Counted from the stretch's first letter, positions 16,022 through 25,707 are shown. The stretch: 64,000 nucleotides of DNA from Ruegeria lacuscaerulensis ITI-1157 (GCA_000161775.1 GG704596.1:3022115-3086114); one strand, 5' to 3'. Notes: generated by a model from the sequence alone, not told the origin. Translations and numbers: made by a program.

Positions 16022-17314
16022 ATGTCCGACGGCCCCACCTATGGTTTTGATACGCTGCAAATTCACGCGGGCGCCCGCCCCGATCCGGCGACCGGCGCGC
16101 GCCAGACCCCGATCTATCAGACCACGGCCTATGTGTTCCGCGATGCCGATCACGCGGCCGCTTTGTTCAACCTGCAAGAGGTTGGCTATATCTACTCGCG
16201 CTTGACCAACCCCACGGTGGCCGTTCTGCAAGAGCGGGTGGCGACGCTGGAAGGTGGCGTTGGCGCGGTGTGCTGCTCTTCGGGTCACGCGGCGCAGATC
16301 ATGGCGCTGTTCCCGCTGATGGGGCCGGGCTGCAACGTGGTCGCCTCGACCCGGCTGTATGGTGGCACGGTCACGCAGTTCAGCCAGACCATCAAGCGCT
16401 TTGGCTGGTCGGCCAAGTTCGTGGATACCGATGATCTGGATGCGGTGAAGGCCGCCATCGACGACAACACCCGCGCGGTGTTCTGCGAATCCATCGCCAA
16501 TCCGGGCGGCTATGTCACCGACATCCGTGCGCTGGCCGATGTGGCCGACGCCGCCGGCATTCCGCTGATCGTCGACAACACCTCGGCCACGCCCTATCTG
16601 TGCCGCCCGATCGAGCATGGCGCCACGCTGGTGGTGCATTCGACCACCAAGTACCTGACCGGAAACGGCACCGTCACCGGCGGCTGCATCGTGGATTCGG
16701 GCAAGTTCGACTGGTCCGCCAATGACAAGTTCCCCTCGCTCAGCGCGCCCGAGCCCGCCTATCACGGCCTGAAGTTCCACGAAACCTTCGGCCCGCTGGC
16801 CTTCACCTTCCACGGTATCGCCGTGGGCCTGCGCGACCTGGGCATGACGATGAACCCGCAGGCGGCGCATTACACGCTGATGGGGATCGAGACGCTGAGC
16901 CTGCGCATGCAGCGCCATGTCGAAAACGCCGAGAAGATCGCCGCCTGGCTCGAGAAAGACGACCGCGTGGACTATGTGACCTATGCGGGCCTGCCCTCGT
17001 CGCCCTATTACGAGCGGGTCAAGAAATATTACCCCAAGGGCGCCGGGGCCCTGTTCACCTTTGCGGTCAAGGGCGGCTATGACGCCTGCGTCAAGCTGGT
17101 AAACGCGCTGGAAATCTTCAGCCACGTCGCCAACCTGGGCGATGCGCGGTCGCTGATCATCCATTCGGCCTCGACCACGCACAGGCAGCTGACCCCCGAA
17201 CAGCAAGAAGCCGCCGGCGCCGGGCCGAACGTGGTGCGGGTGTCGATCGGGATCGAGGATGCCGACGACCTGATCGCCGATCTCGATCAGGCGCTGTCCA
17301 AAGCCTGCGCCTGA
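16022..17314 (+). CDS. metY: O-acetylhomoserine sulfhydrylase (cystathionine gamma-synthase family)
   Basis: PLP enzyme of 430 residues, the usual length for MetY. The Schiff-base lysine is K210 in HSTTKYLTG. Other family blocks are YSRLTNPTVAVLQERVATLE, SSGHAAQIMALFPL, and IFSHVANLGDARSLIIHSAS near the C-terminus. It makes homocysteine (or methionine, with methanethiol) from O-acetylhomoserine. AGGAG lies before the ATG. A GNAT gene follows after 6 bases, so the two are co-transcribed. Confidence 0.92.
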   Translation: MSDGPTYGFDTLQIHAGARPDPATGARQTPIYQTTAYVFRDADHAAALFNLQEVGYIYSRLTNPTVAVLQERVATLEGGVGAVCCSSGHAAQIMALFPLMGPGCNVVASTRLYGGTVTQFSQTIKRFGWSAKFVDTDDLDAVKAAIDDNTRAVFCESIANPGGYVTDIRALADVADAAGIPLIVDNTSATPYLCRPIEHGATLVVHSTTKYLTGNGTVTGGCIVDSGKFDWSANDKFPSLSAPEPAYHGLKFHETFGPLAFTFHGIAVGLRDLGMTMNPQAAHYTLMGIETLSLRMQRHVENAEKIAAWLEKDDRVDYVTYAGLPSSPYYERVKKYYPKGAGALFTFAVKGGYDACVKLVNALEIFSHVANLGDARSLIIHSASTTHRQLTPEQQEAAGAGPNVVRVSIGIEDADDLIADLDQALSKACA

Positions 17315-17320
17315 GCCGAA

Positions 17321-18031
17321 ATGCCGGGGCACCGGATCAATGCATTGGGCCAACCCGTGGGCCTGCCGGTTGCGGGGGAGTTCCCCCGCCCGGCCCCACC
17401 GCGCGCGCCCATGCAGGGGCGGTTCTGCCGCGTGGTGCCCTTGGATGTGAATGCGCATGCGCCCGGACTGTTCCGGGCGTTTGCCGCCGATACCGACGGC
17501 CGCAACTGGACCTACCTGCCCTACGGCCCGTTCGACTCGCAGGGTGAGTTTGCCGAATGGCTGGCCCGGACCTGCACGGGGAACGATCCGCTGTTCCACA
17601 CGGTTCTGGACCAGGGCGGACAGCCCGTCGGGATGGCGTCCTACCTGCGTATCGATGGCAGTGCCGGCGCAATCGAGGTGGGGCACATCCATTTCTCGCC
17701 GTTGATGCAGCGCACTCCGGTCGCGACCGAAACGATGTTCCTGATGATGCGCCGCGTGTTCGATGAGTTGGGCTATCGCCGCTACGAATGGAAATGCGAT
17801 GCGCTGAATGCCCCGTCGCGCCGGGCCGCCGAACGGCTGGGGTTTACGTTCGAAGGAGTGTTTCGCCAGGCCACGCACTACAAGGGGCGCAATCGCGACA
17901 CGGCCTGGTTCTCGATCATCGATACGGACTGGCCACGCATCCGGCAGGCATTCGAAACCTGGCTGTCACCTAAGAATTTCGATGCCACGGGCCAACAGCG
18001 GAAGCCGCTGATGGCCCGCAGCGAAAGCTGA
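17321..18031 (+). CDS. GNAT family acetyltransferase (RimJ/RimL-like)
   Basis: 236 residues. The core has the RimL-type pattern: GRNWTYLPYGPFDSQGEFAE, GMASYLRIDGSAGAIEVGHI, then RRYEWKCDALNAPSRRAAER and LGFTFEGVFRQATHYKGRNR, where the last part is the acetyl-CoA-facing strand and product loop of this subfamily. The N-terminal 30 residues (Pro and Gly rich) are unusual, and a later start at the Met of MQGRFCRVVP is possible. Translationally linked to metY by position. Substrate unknown. Confidence 0.8.
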   Translation: MPGHRINALGQPVGLPVAGEFPRPAPPRAPMQGRFCRVVPLDVNAHAPGLFRAFAADTDGRNWTYLPYGPFDSQGEFAEWLARTCTGNDPLFHTVLDQGGQPVGMASYLRIDGSAGAIEVGHIHFSPLMQRTPVATETMFLMMRRVFDELGYRRYEWKCDALNAPSRRAAERLGFTFEGVFRQATHYKGRNRDTAWFSIIDTDWPRIRQAFETWLSPKNFDATGQQRKPLMARSES

Positions 18032-18033
18032 CG

Positions 18034-18729
18034 TCACTCGGAAATGTCGAACTCCATCGACACGGTGACCGACACCGAAACCTCGCCCCCGGCGACCGGA
18101 ACCCCGCCCGAATCGGCCATGGCCATCTCGCGCATTTGCATCACCGGCCGAACGCCGCCGCTCTGCTCGTCGATCGACTGAACCGGCCCCAGTGTAACGC
18201 CGGCGGCCTGCGCCAGTTGCCGGGCTTTCTCGATCGCGTCAGCCACGGCCTCGGCCCGCGCTTCGGCCTGCAGCGGTTCAGGCTCCTGCAGGCCAAAGCT
18301 CAGGCCGCCGAAATCATTTGCACCATCTTCCATGACCCCATCCAGAATCGCGCCCAACGCGCCCAGATCGCGCACCCGCACAACCACCCGGTTCGAGGCC
18401 ACGAAGCCGGTGATCCGTGGGGTGCCGTCGCCCGAATAGCCTCGCCCGCTCCAGACCGGCGACACGGACAGGTCGCGCGTCTGCACGTCACGCGGGGCGA
18501 TGCCCATGTCGTCCAGCCGGGCGAGAACCTTCGTAACGGCAGCGGATGTCGCGCGCATCGCGGCCGAGGCCGCCTTGTCCTCGTTCGTGACCCCCAGCAT
18601 GATGGTGGCCATGTCGGGCGCGGCCTCGGCCGTTCCGGTTGCGGACACACGGATGCGACGTTCTTCCGCATGCGCGGCGCCGGCCGCGGTCGCCGCCAGC
18701 ATTGCTGCCAAAAAAGCAAGTGTCTTCAA
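18034..18729 (-). CDS. SIMPL (DUF541) domain periplasmic protein
   Basis: 231 residues starting at a TTG (18729) with GGAGG at 7-nt spacing. A signal peptide follows at once (LKTLAFLAAMLAATAAGAAH, cleaved near HA-EE). The remainder is one SIMPL domain: RRIRVSATGTAEAAPDMATI, then RDVQTRDLSVSPVW and the C-terminal VSVSVTVSMEFDI. The longer frame to 18786 has no ribosome binding site and hides the signal peptide. Family members are periplasmic and linked to oxidative stress or kinase signalling; the exact role is unknown. Convergent with the GNAT gene, 2 bases apart. Confidence 0.85.
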   Translation of the reverse strand: MKTLAFLAAMLAATAAGAAHAEERRIRVSATGTAEAAPDMATIMLGVTNEDKAASAAMRATSAAVTKVLARLDDMGIAPRDVQTRDLSVSPVWSGRGYSGDGTPRITGFVASNRVVVRVRDLGALGAILDGVMEDGANDFGGLSFGLQEPEPLQAEARAEAVADAIEKARQLAQAAGVTLGPVQSIDEQSGGVRPVMQMREMAMADSGGVPVAGGEVSVSVTVSMEFDISE

Positions 18730-18893
18730 GGTGATCCCTCCGATTGTCTCATGCCAAGCATGGGTCGGCAGGCCGTCGCCGAGCAAGGGGAGAATCCGGC
18801 TTTGTCTTTCCCTCGGCGGGTTCCTGCTTTAACCTCGGTGGGCGGACGCATGGGCGTTTGCTTTGGTTCTGGCAATTACGGCATCTTCGGATC

Positions 18894-20972
18894 ATGACAC
18901 CCGCCTTCGCGTTGTCCCTTTCGGAAAACGGCATCACGCTTCTGCACCGGTCCGACGGCGAGTGGTTCGGGATCGGATCGGTTACGCTGGACGATCCGGA
19001 TTTCTCGGAAAACCTGACCGAGCTGCGCAAACAGGCCTTTGCCCTGGCCAATGACCTGAGCTGCACCGTCGTGATCCCGGCCGAGCATGTTCGCTATCTG
19101 GTCATCCCCGCGGACGCGTCTGACGAGGGCGATTCAACCGCGCGGATCGAGGCCGCGCTGGTCGCGGCGACGCCTTACGCGGCAGAGGAACTGGCCTTCG
19201 ATTCGCACCGCAGAGGATCGGATCTGCACGTGGCCGCAATCGCCCGCGAAACTTTGGACGAGGCCCGACGGTTCACCGTGCAGTACGGGTTCGTGCCGAT
19301 CCGTTTCGTGGCCCCGCTCCAGGATCAGACATGGCCTGGACCGGCAGAGTTCACCTTTGACCCCTCGCCCACGCTGGCGCCCCCCGACACCGCACCAGGG
19401 CCAAAACCGACACTCGACGCGCCTGCAGATCACGGTGCCGTGGATCAAGCTGACGCCTCACCGGCGAAACCAGAACCCGGCCCAGAGGCTGATGGCGCAG
19501 CGACATCAACCGCCCATCCCATCGCAGAGCCCGCCGATCCCGCGGCCTTTCGGTCGTTTGATGTTCAAGAAAAACCAACACTGATCCCTGCACAGGTCGG
19601 GTCGGGAAATCGGATATGGCGTTATGGCATTCCGGCGATCGCTGCTGCAGTCGTCTTTGGCGTGGTCATCGGCGCCCTGTCCTTGGACAGCGACGAGACA
19701 ACTCCCGTAGCGGTCATGCCCGAACCGCGCACGGCCGAGCCACCGACCTTCGACGAGCCGAACGCTGACATCGCGCAGACCGGATCGGAGCAACCCGAGG
19801 AGGCCCTTGCCAGATCCGGCACTCTGGCCCCGACGAATCTCTCCGACGAACCGGACGCATCTGCGCCGGACCCCGAGGCATTGGCTGATCTGGCCGAACC
19901 GTCCGACTCCGAACCTCAGGACAAGCCGGCAACAGCGCCGGATCTGACACCGACTGACACAGCTATTCTGGAGGCGCTGAAAGTCGCGCCCGCACCCGTA
20001 GACCAAATCCAACGCGACCCGGAAAGCGAAGAGGTATTTCGCGAGGTCACAGGGCTGAGCACCACGCCGCCCGAGGCGCCGCCCGTTCCTCCGCAGGAGG
20101 CGTTGGACGAGACCTACCTCTCCTCGATCGATCCGGTGGGCTTTTCTCAGGACGCGGTTGCGCTGCCGGATTCGCAAAGCTTTGACACGGACGACCCCGT
20201 GGCGCAGGTCAGCTTGCCCAACGCGCCTGGCAGCCGGTTCGACCTGGGCGCGCGCGGCCTCGTTGTTCCAACTCCCGAGGGAAGTCTGAACCCCGATGGC
20301 GTGATCGTGTATCTTGGCCGACCACCTTCCGTTCCACCCGAGGTGCCCGTCCGCTTCGAAACCACACCCTCGGATTCAGGGCTTGACGACCGCCTGGCCG
20401 AGTTGCGCCCCAAAGCGCGCCCATCGGATCTTGTCGAGGGCTTCGAACGCAATCGCCTCGGTGGACGTTCGTTGAACGAGCTGGCGCGCATTCGTCCCAA
20501 ACTGCGGCCGAAATCACTGCAGGACCAGCCCCAGGCAGATCAAACACCGACCGCCCTGGCGGTTGTGCGGGCCCCCCGCCCACGGGTTCGCCCTTCGACC
20601 GTTGCCGCGCTGGCAGCCACGAAGTCAAACACCGGAAGCGCAGCTCTGGCTTCGACCGCCGCAGTGCCCAACGCCGACGACGACGAGGGCGCGTTTCAAC
20701 CAAAAACCGTGGCCCCGAAGATCCCAAGTTCTGCGTCGGTTGCGCGCCGGGCCACGATGGACAACGCAATCAACCTGAGGCGCCTGAACCTGATCGGCGT
20801 CTACGGCACGCCAGCAAACCGGCGAGCTTTGGTCCGTCTGCCCAGTGGCCGATACAAGAAACTGAAAGTGGGCGACAGGATCGACGGCGGCAACGTGATC
20901 GCAATCGGTGACAGCGAATTGCGCTACCAGAAAAGGGGCCAAAATATCACCTTGAAAATGCCGCGCGGGTAG
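18894..20972 (+). CDS. Bitopic protein: GspL/PilM-like N-domain, Pro-rich linker, PilP/GspC-like C-domain
   Basis: 692 residues from the ATG at 18894. Residues 1 to about 140 (FALSLSENGITLLHRSDGEW and CTVVIPAEHVRYLVIPADAS) look like the actin-like fold of PilM, HofM or GspL. A Pro/Ala/Asp-rich stretch leads to one membrane helix at about 241-262 (IPAIAAAVVFGVVIGALSLD). A long disordered Pro-rich region follows (about 265-620) with repeated LRPK and RPKAR basic motifs. The last 70 residues (RRLNLIGVYGTPANRRALVR, KLKVGDRIDGGNVIAIGD) resemble the homology region of GspC or PilP. No other secretion genes are nearby. Domain assignment is by pattern only. Confidence 0.6.
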   Translation: MTPAFALSLSENGITLLHRSDGEWFGIGSVTLDDPDFSENLTELRKQAFALANDLSCTVVIPAEHVRYLVIPADASDEGDSTARIEAALVAATPYAAEELAFDSHRRGSDLHVAAIARETLDEARRFTVQYGFVPIRFVAPLQDQTWPGPAEFTFDPSPTLAPPDTAPGPKPTLDAPADHGAVDQADASPAKPEPGPEADGAATSTAHPIAEPADPAAFRSFDVQEKPTLIPAQVGSGNRIWRYGIPAIAAAVVFGVVIGALSLDSDETTPVAVMPEPRTAEPPTFDEPNADIAQTGSEQPEEALARSGTLAPTNLSDEPDASAPDPEALADLAEPSDSEPQDKPATAPDLTPTDTAILEALKVAPAPVDQIQRDPESEEVFREVTGLSTTPPEAPPVPPQEALDETYLSSIDPVGFSQDAVALPDSQSFDTDDPVAQVSLPNAPGSRFDLGARGLVVPTPEGSLNPDGVIVYLGRPPSVPPEVPVRFETTPSDSGLDDRLAELRPKARPSDLVEGFERNRLGGRSLNELARIRPKLRPKSLQDQPQADQTPTALAVVRAPRPRVRPSTVAALAATKSNTGSAALASTAAVPNADDDEGAFQPKTVAPKIPSSASVARRATMDNAINLRRLNLIGVYGTPANRRALVRLPSGRYKKLKVGDRIDGGNVIAIGDSELRYQKRGQNITLKMPRG

Positions 20973-21019
20973 CGCCGCCTCGGACTGGGCCGCATGAAAC
21001 AACGTGCTGCAAAGAGATG

Positions 21020-21049
21020 AAAACCCCGGAACCCGCCTGCGCGAGTTCC
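21020..21049 (-). terminator. Terminator of hpd
   Basis: On the minus strand GGAACTCGC-GCAG-GCGGGTTCC forms a 9-bp stem with one mismatch, followed by GGGGTTTTC, 20 bases after the hpd stop at 21070. Confidence 0.65.
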
Positions 21050-21069
21050 AGAGGATTGTGCAAGAACGG

Positions 21070-22167
21070 CTATGCGGCCGAGATTTCGCCCGCTTCGATC
21101 TGCTCGCGCTCGATCGACTCGAACAGGGCCTTGAAGTTGCCCTCACCGAACCCGTCGTCGCCCTTGCGCTGGATGAACTCGAAGAAGATCGGGCCGATCA
21201 CGGTTTTCGAGAAGATCTGCAGCAGGATCTTGGTCTCGCCGCCATCAACCACGCCTTCGCCGTCGATCAGGATGCCGTGCTTTTTCATCCGGTCCACCGG
21301 CTCGTCATGGCCCTTCACGCGGTCGAAGGACATCTGGTAGTAGGCATCGTTGGGGCCGGGCATGAACTTCAGGCCCCGCTCGGCGATCGCATCGGTCGAG
21401 TCATAGATGTTCTCGGTGCCGACGGCGATGTGCTGGATGCCCTCGCCCTTGTATTTCTTGAGGTAGGACACGATCTGTCCGGTCTCGCCCCGGTCTTCGT
21501 TGATCGGAATGCGAATGCGGCCGCAGGGCGAGGTCAGCGCACGGCTGAACAGACCGGTGTATTTCCCTTCGATGTCGAAGAACCGGATTTCACGGAAGTT
21601 GAACAGATCGCGGTAGAACGCGAACCACTTGTCCATGTTGCCCTTGTAGACATTGTGGGTCAGGTGATCGAGGTAATAGAAGCCCACGCCGCGCGGCTTG
21701 GACTGCTTCAGCCACTCGAATTCCTGGTTGTAGGGCGAGGTCTCGTAATATTGGTCGATAAAATAGATCAGCGATCCACCGATACCCTTGATCGCGGGCA
21801 CATCCATGGTCTTGTCGGCGGCGTCATAGGGCTCGGCCCCTTTCGAAACCGCGTGTTCATAAGCCTTTTGGGCATCCACCACGCGCCACCCCATCGACGG
21901 CGCACAGGGGCCATGTTCGTCCACGAATTTTGCGGCAAAGCTTTCGGGATGGGCGTTCAGAATGTAGGTGATATCGCCTTGCTGCCACAGCTCGATCCCG
22001 GGCTTGCTTTTGTGCCGGGCGACCATTTCGAAACCCATCTTGGCGAAAAGGTCCCGCAGCTCCTGCGGGTCGGGATGGGCAAATTCAACGAATTCGAACC
22101 CATCGGTACCGGCTGGATTCTGGGCGCTGATGACAGATTTCGGGGCATTGTGAGGGAACGGTCCCAT
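21070..22167 (-). CDS. hppD: 4-hydroxyphenylpyruvate dioxygenase
   Basis: 365 residues from the ATG at 22167 (GGAG, 7-nt spacing). The three iron ligands are present: H168 (YYLDHLTHNV), H246 (GIQHIAVG) and E330 (IFFEFIQRKG). The C-terminal helix with GDDGFGEGNFKALFESIERE is also typical. It converts 4-hydroxyphenylpyruvate to homogentisate in tyrosine catabolism. The frame upstream to 22218 is not used. It is divergent from an Lrp-family regulator, a common arrangement for this gene. The next steps of the pathway (hmgA and others) are not in this window. Confidence 0.95.
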   Translation of the reverse strand: MGPFPHNAPKSVISAQNPAGTDGFEFVEFAHPDPQELRDLFAKMGFEMVARHKSKPGIELWQQGDITYILNAHPESFAAKFVDEHGPCAPSMGWRVVDAQKAYEHAVSKGAEPYDAADKTMDVPAIKGIGGSLIYFIDQYYETSPYNQEFEWLKQSKPRGVGFYYLDHLTHNVYKGNMDKWFAFYRDLFNFREIRFFDIEGKYTGLFSRALTSPCGRIRIPINEDRGETGQIVSYLKKYKGEGIQHIAVGTENIYDSTDAIAERGLKFMPGPNDAYYQMSFDRVKGHDEPVDRMKKHGILIDGEGVVDGGETKILLQIFSKTVIGPIFFEFIQRKGDDGFGEGNFKALFESIEREQIEAGEISAA

Positions 22168-22313
22168 GGCGTATCTCCAATCAGGCAGGAATGTCTTTGT
22201 TGAGCCAAGAATACCCATTTATTCACGCTATTTTTGCGCATTCTTTTCATGTAAACTACAATCACATGCGCAACTTGCGCGCGGAAACGGCCATAGCAAG
22301 AGAATCTCCGCAC
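22168..22313. promoter_or_regulatory. hpd/Lrp divergent regulatory region
   Basis: This 146-bp gap must hold both promoters. It contains an A/T-rich core and the dyad GCGCAA-C-TTGCGC (22268-22280), plus another TGCGCA at about 22236. These are candidate sites for the adjacent Lrp-type regulator. No binding data support them. Confidence 0.4.
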
Positions 22314-22769
22314 ATGCTGGACGCAACCGACACACGCCTGCTGGCGGCTTTGCAAAAAAACGCCCACCTGACCGCGCACCAATTGGGCGAGTTGCTGAAT
22401 TTGTCGCCCAGCCAGGCCGGACGCCGCCGCCAGAGGCTGGAGGCCGAGGGATACATCACCGGATACGCCGCAAGACTGGACCCGACGAAGCTTGGCCTGC
22501 ACGTCCAAGGGTTCATACAGGTGCATCTGAGCACGCATGGCCCCGAGCAATCGGCCAGTTTTGCGCGGATGGTCGATGCCCGACCCGAAATAATCAGCGC
22601 GTGGACGATGACCGGAGAGGCCGACTATCTGTTGCATGTCTATTGCGCCGATCTTTCCGCGCTCAACGCCTTGCTTCACGAGGTGATACTGCCCCATCCT
22701 GCCGTGGCACGGGTGCAAAGCCAGATCGTGATGGACCAGCTGAAACGCGACGCTCCGCTGCCGACTTGA
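22314..22769 (+). CDS. Lrp/AsnC family regulator, probably of hpd
   Basis: 151 residues from the ATG at 22314; upstream in-frame Mets at 22266 and 22191 would add a tail foreign to the family. N-terminal HTH: LDATDTRLLAALQKNAHLTA, HQLGELLNLSPSQAGRRRQR. The RAM ligand domain follows (ISAWTMTGEADYLLHVYC). Divergent transcription from hpd suggests control of tyrosine degradation in response to an aromatic amino acid. The antiporter gene follows after 19 bases and may be co-transcribed. Confidence 0.85.
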   Translation: MLDATDTRLLAALQKNAHLTAHQLGELLNLSPSQAGRRRQRLEAEGYITGYAARLDPTKLGLHVQGFIQVHLSTHGPEQSASFARMVDARPEIISAWTMTGEADYLLHVYCADLSALNALLHEVILPHPAVARVQSQIVMDQLKRDAPLPT

Positions 22770-22788
22770 CGGCAAGGAAGGGAAAAAG

Positions 22789-24666
22789 ATGAACGAGTTC
22801 CTGTATCAGGCTTCGATCTACCTTGCGGCGGCTGTGATCGCGGTCCCGTTGTCCGCTCGGCTGGGGCTGGGCTCGGTCCTTGGCTACCTGGCGGCGGGCA
22901 TCGCCATCGGGCCCGTTCTTGGACTGGTCGGGGCAGAAACCAAGGACCTTCAACATGTCGCCGAATTCGGCGTGGTCATGATGCTGTTCCTGATCGGACT
23001 CGAACTGGAGCCCCGCGCACTGTGGGACATGCGACACAGGTTGTTGGGGCTGGGAGGCCTGCAGGTTACGGCCTCTACCGCTGTCATAGCGGCGGTAACA
23101 TATTATGCGGGGCAGCCTTGGTCAGTGGCCGTGGCCGTCGGACTGACACTTTCCCTTTCATCAACGGCGATCGTGCTGCAAACCCTGTCCGAAAAAGGGC
23201 CGATGCGCACAAATGGAGGACGGGCCACCTTTTCGGTTCTGTTGACGCAGGACATCGCGGTCATCCCCATTCTGGCCTTCCTTCCGCTGCTGGCCATGCC
23301 GGCGAGCATCTTCATCGAGGATGACGGATCGATCACGCGAGGCGACGGTGGCCACGCCGATCCGCACACGGCCCTGTCGCTGGTCGATGGGCTGCCCGGC
23401 TGGGCGGTGACGCTGGTGACATTGGGCGCAATCGCGCTTGTGATCGTCATCGGCGTCTATCTGACCCGGCCATTGTTTCGCTTCATCCACACCACGCGCC
23501 TGCGTGAAATGTACACCGCACTGGCCTTGCTGATCGTCGTTGGAATTTCGTTCCTGATGACATTGGTCGGCCTGTCGCCTGCTCTGGGCGCTTTTCTGGC
23601 CGGCGTCGTTCTGGCCAGTTCCGAGTTCCGCCACGAGATGGAAAGCGACCTCGAGCCGTTCAAGGGCCTGCTACTGGGTCTGTTCTTCATCACGGTCGGA
23701 GCGGGAATCGACTTCGGCTATTTCTTCAATGACCCGTTCGACCTGATCGGTTTGGCAATGCTGGTGATCCTGGTGAAGGGCCTTGTACTTTGGGTCGTCG
23801 GGCGCGCCTTTCAACTGCGTGGGCGCGACCATTGGCTGTTTACCCTGGGTCTGGCCCAGGCCGGCGAATTCGGGTTCGTTCTGCTGGCTTTCTCGACCAA
23901 GCAGAACGTGATCCCGCCAGCCCTGTCGCAGAAACTGCTGATGATCATCGCATTGACGATGCTGATTACGCCGCTGCTGTTCATCATCTACGACTATCTG
24001 TCGCGCCGCATCCGCGACAAGTCCCCCCAGGTCGCGCCCGAGGAGATCGATGAGCAAGGCCCGGTCATCATCGCCGGGATCGGCCGCTTCGGACAGATCG
24101 TCAATCGCCTGGTCCGCGCCAGCGGCTTCAAGACGGTGGTGCTGGACCACAACATTGAAACCATCCAGCTGATGCGGCGGTTCGGCGTGAAGGGATTTCT
24201 GGGCGATCCGACACGGCCCGAGTTGCTGCGGGCTGCGGGGCTTGAAAAGGCGTCTGTCCTGGTGGCCGCGATGGACAATCCCAAAGAGGTCACAAAGCTG
24301 GTCGCCTATGCCCGGCGACAGCGGCCCGATCTGCACATCGTCGCGCGCGCACATGACCGCCCGCATGTCTATGAACTGTATCAGGCCGGCGCAAACGACA
24401 TCGTGCGCGAACTCTTCGACAGCTCGTTGCGGGCCGGCCGATATGTGCTCGAGAACATCGGTCTCAGTGAATACGAGGCCGCGCAGGCCCAGCAAACCTT
24501 CTATCACCATGACCGGCAGACGGTCCGCGAACTGGCCGAGCTTTGGGTGCCCGGTCAGCCATTGGCGGAAAACAGGAAATACATAGAACGGTCGCGCGAA
24601 CTGGAAAAGGAACTTGAGGCCGCGCTTCTGGAACTGGCCGAAAAGAACAAAAAGAAGTCGGCCTGA
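22789..24666 (+). CDS. CPA2 family monovalent cation:proton antiporter with TrkA-N domain (KefC-like)
   Basis: 625 residues. About 12 membrane helices to residue 405 (family blocks LGSVLGYLAAGIAIGPVLGL, VVMMLFLIGLELEPRALW, SPALGAFLAGVVLASSEFRH), then a cytoplasmic TrkA-N/RCK domain starting near 420 with the dinucleotide motif AGIGRFGQIVNRLV. The tail has Glu/Lys-rich coiled-coil character (SRELEKELEAALLELAEKNK). It resembles KefB, KefC and YbaL glutathione- or nucleotide-gated K+/H+ antiporters. There is no KefF/KefG-type ancillary gene nearby. AAGGGA precedes the ATG. Confidence 0.88.
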   Translation: MNEFLYQASIYLAAAVIAVPLSARLGLGSVLGYLAAGIAIGPVLGLVGAETKDLQHVAEFGVVMMLFLIGLELEPRALWDMRHRLLGLGGLQVTASTAVIAAVTYYAGQPWSVAVAVGLTLSLSSTAIVLQTLSEKGPMRTNGGRATFSVLLTQDIAVIPILAFLPLLAMPASIFIEDDGSITRGDGGHADPHTALSLVDGLPGWAVTLVTLGAIALVIVIGVYLTRPLFRFIHTTRLREMYTALALLIVVGISFLMTLVGLSPALGAFLAGVVLASSEFRHEMESDLEPFKGLLLGLFFITVGAGIDFGYFFNDPFDLIGLAMLVILVKGLVLWVVGRAFQLRGRDHWLFTLGLAQAGEFGFVLLAFSTKQNVIPPALSQKLLMIIALTMLITPLLFIIYDYLSRRIRDKSPQVAPEEIDEQGPVIIAGIGRFGQIVNRLVRASGFKTVVLDHNIETIQLMRRFGVKGFLGDPTRPELLRAAGLEKASVLVAAMDNPKEVTKLVAYARRQRPDLHIVARAHDRPHVYELYQAGANDIVRELFDSSLRAGRYVLENIGLSEYEAAQAQQTFYHHDRQTVRELAELWVPGQPLAENRKYIERSRELEKELEAALLELAEKNKKKSA

Positions 24667-24693
24667 CCCGGACCTGACCCGGATCAGCCGGTT

Positions 24694-25707
24694 TCAGCCA
24701 TCCGACACGCCGGCCTCGGCAAAGGTTGCCATGCCCGAATGGCAGGCCACGGCGCTTTTGAGGATGTTGATCGCCAACGCCGCGCCCGAACCTTCGCCCA
24801 GCCGCAGGCCAAGCGTCAGCAGGGGCTCTTTTCCCAGCCGGGACAGCATGTCGGCATGCGCCCCTTCGGCGCTTTGGTGGCCCGCAACTGCATGATCCAG
24901 CGCGCAGGGATCAAGACGGTTCAGGCAAGCCGCGGCCGCAGTGCAGATGAACCCGTCCAGAATGACCGGTATCCGCAGCAGCCGCGCAGCGGCGATGGCC
25001 CCCGCCATGGCCGCAATCTCGCGCCCACCGAGGCACCGCAGGATGTCCAGCCCATCGTCCGAGCCCCCATGCAGGGCCACGCCTTCGGCGACGACACGCG
25101 TCTTGTTGGCAAGACCCGCATCATCCACCCCGGTGCCGCGCCCGGTCCAGTCTGCGGCATCGCCGCCGAACAGCGCGCAGGCAATCGCCGCTGCGGGTGT
25201 GGTGTTGCCGATGCCCATTTCCCCGACAACCAGTAGGTCGGCGCCCGGATCAACGGCGTTCCAGCCGGTTTGCAGAGCGGCCAGGAGCTCGTCCTCGGAC
25301 ATCGCCGGGGCCTTGGTGAAGTCGGCCGTCGGCTGATCCAGGTCGAGCGCGTGCACATTCATCCTGGCCCCTGCGGCCTTGGCCAACTGGTTGATGGCGG
25401 CACCGCCATGCTCGAAATTCATGACCATCTGGACGGTGACCTCGGACGGAAACGCCGAAACCCCCTGCGCCGTAACGCCATGATTGCCCGCGAACACGAT
25501 TACCTGGGGCGCTTCAATCCGCGGCCGCGCATCCCCGCGCCAACCTGCGTACCAGATCGCCAAGTCCTCGAGCCGACCCAGCGCGCCCGGCGGCTTGGTC
25601 AGCTGTCCGTTGCGTTCGGCAGCCCCTTGCCTTGCAGCCTCATCCGGCCCCGGGGCATTGCGCAGGGCGTCTCGGAAAGTATCCAGATCAATGAGTTCGG
25701 GCAGCAT
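24694..25707 (-). CDS. cobT: Nicotinate-nucleotide--dimethylbenzimidazole phosphoribosyltransferase
   Basis: 337 residues, normal length. Recognisable blocks: [60 protein letters not shown] and the C-terminal [20 protein letters not shown] with the catalytic Glu region. It activates dimethylbenzimidazole as alpha-ribazole phosphate for the lower ligand of cobalamin. It is divergent from cobS with an 80-bp gap in which I see no cobalamin riboswitch. Confidence 0.94.
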   Translation of the reverse strand: MLPELIDLDTFRDALRNAPGPDEAARQGAAERNGQLTKPPGALGRLEDLAIWYAGWRGDARPRIEAPQVIVFAGNHGVTAQGVSAFPSEVTVQMVMNFEHGGAAINQLAKAAGARMNVHALDLDQPTADFTKAPAMSEDELLAALQTGWNAVDPGADLLVVGEMGIGNTTPAAAIACALFGGDAADWTGRGTGVDDAGLANKTRVVAEGVALHGGSDDGLDILRCLGGREIAAMAGAIAAARLLRIPVILDGFICTAAAACLNRLDPCALDHAVAGHQSAEGAHADMLSRLGKEPLLTLGLRLGEGSGAALAINILKSAVACHSGMATFAEAGVSDG

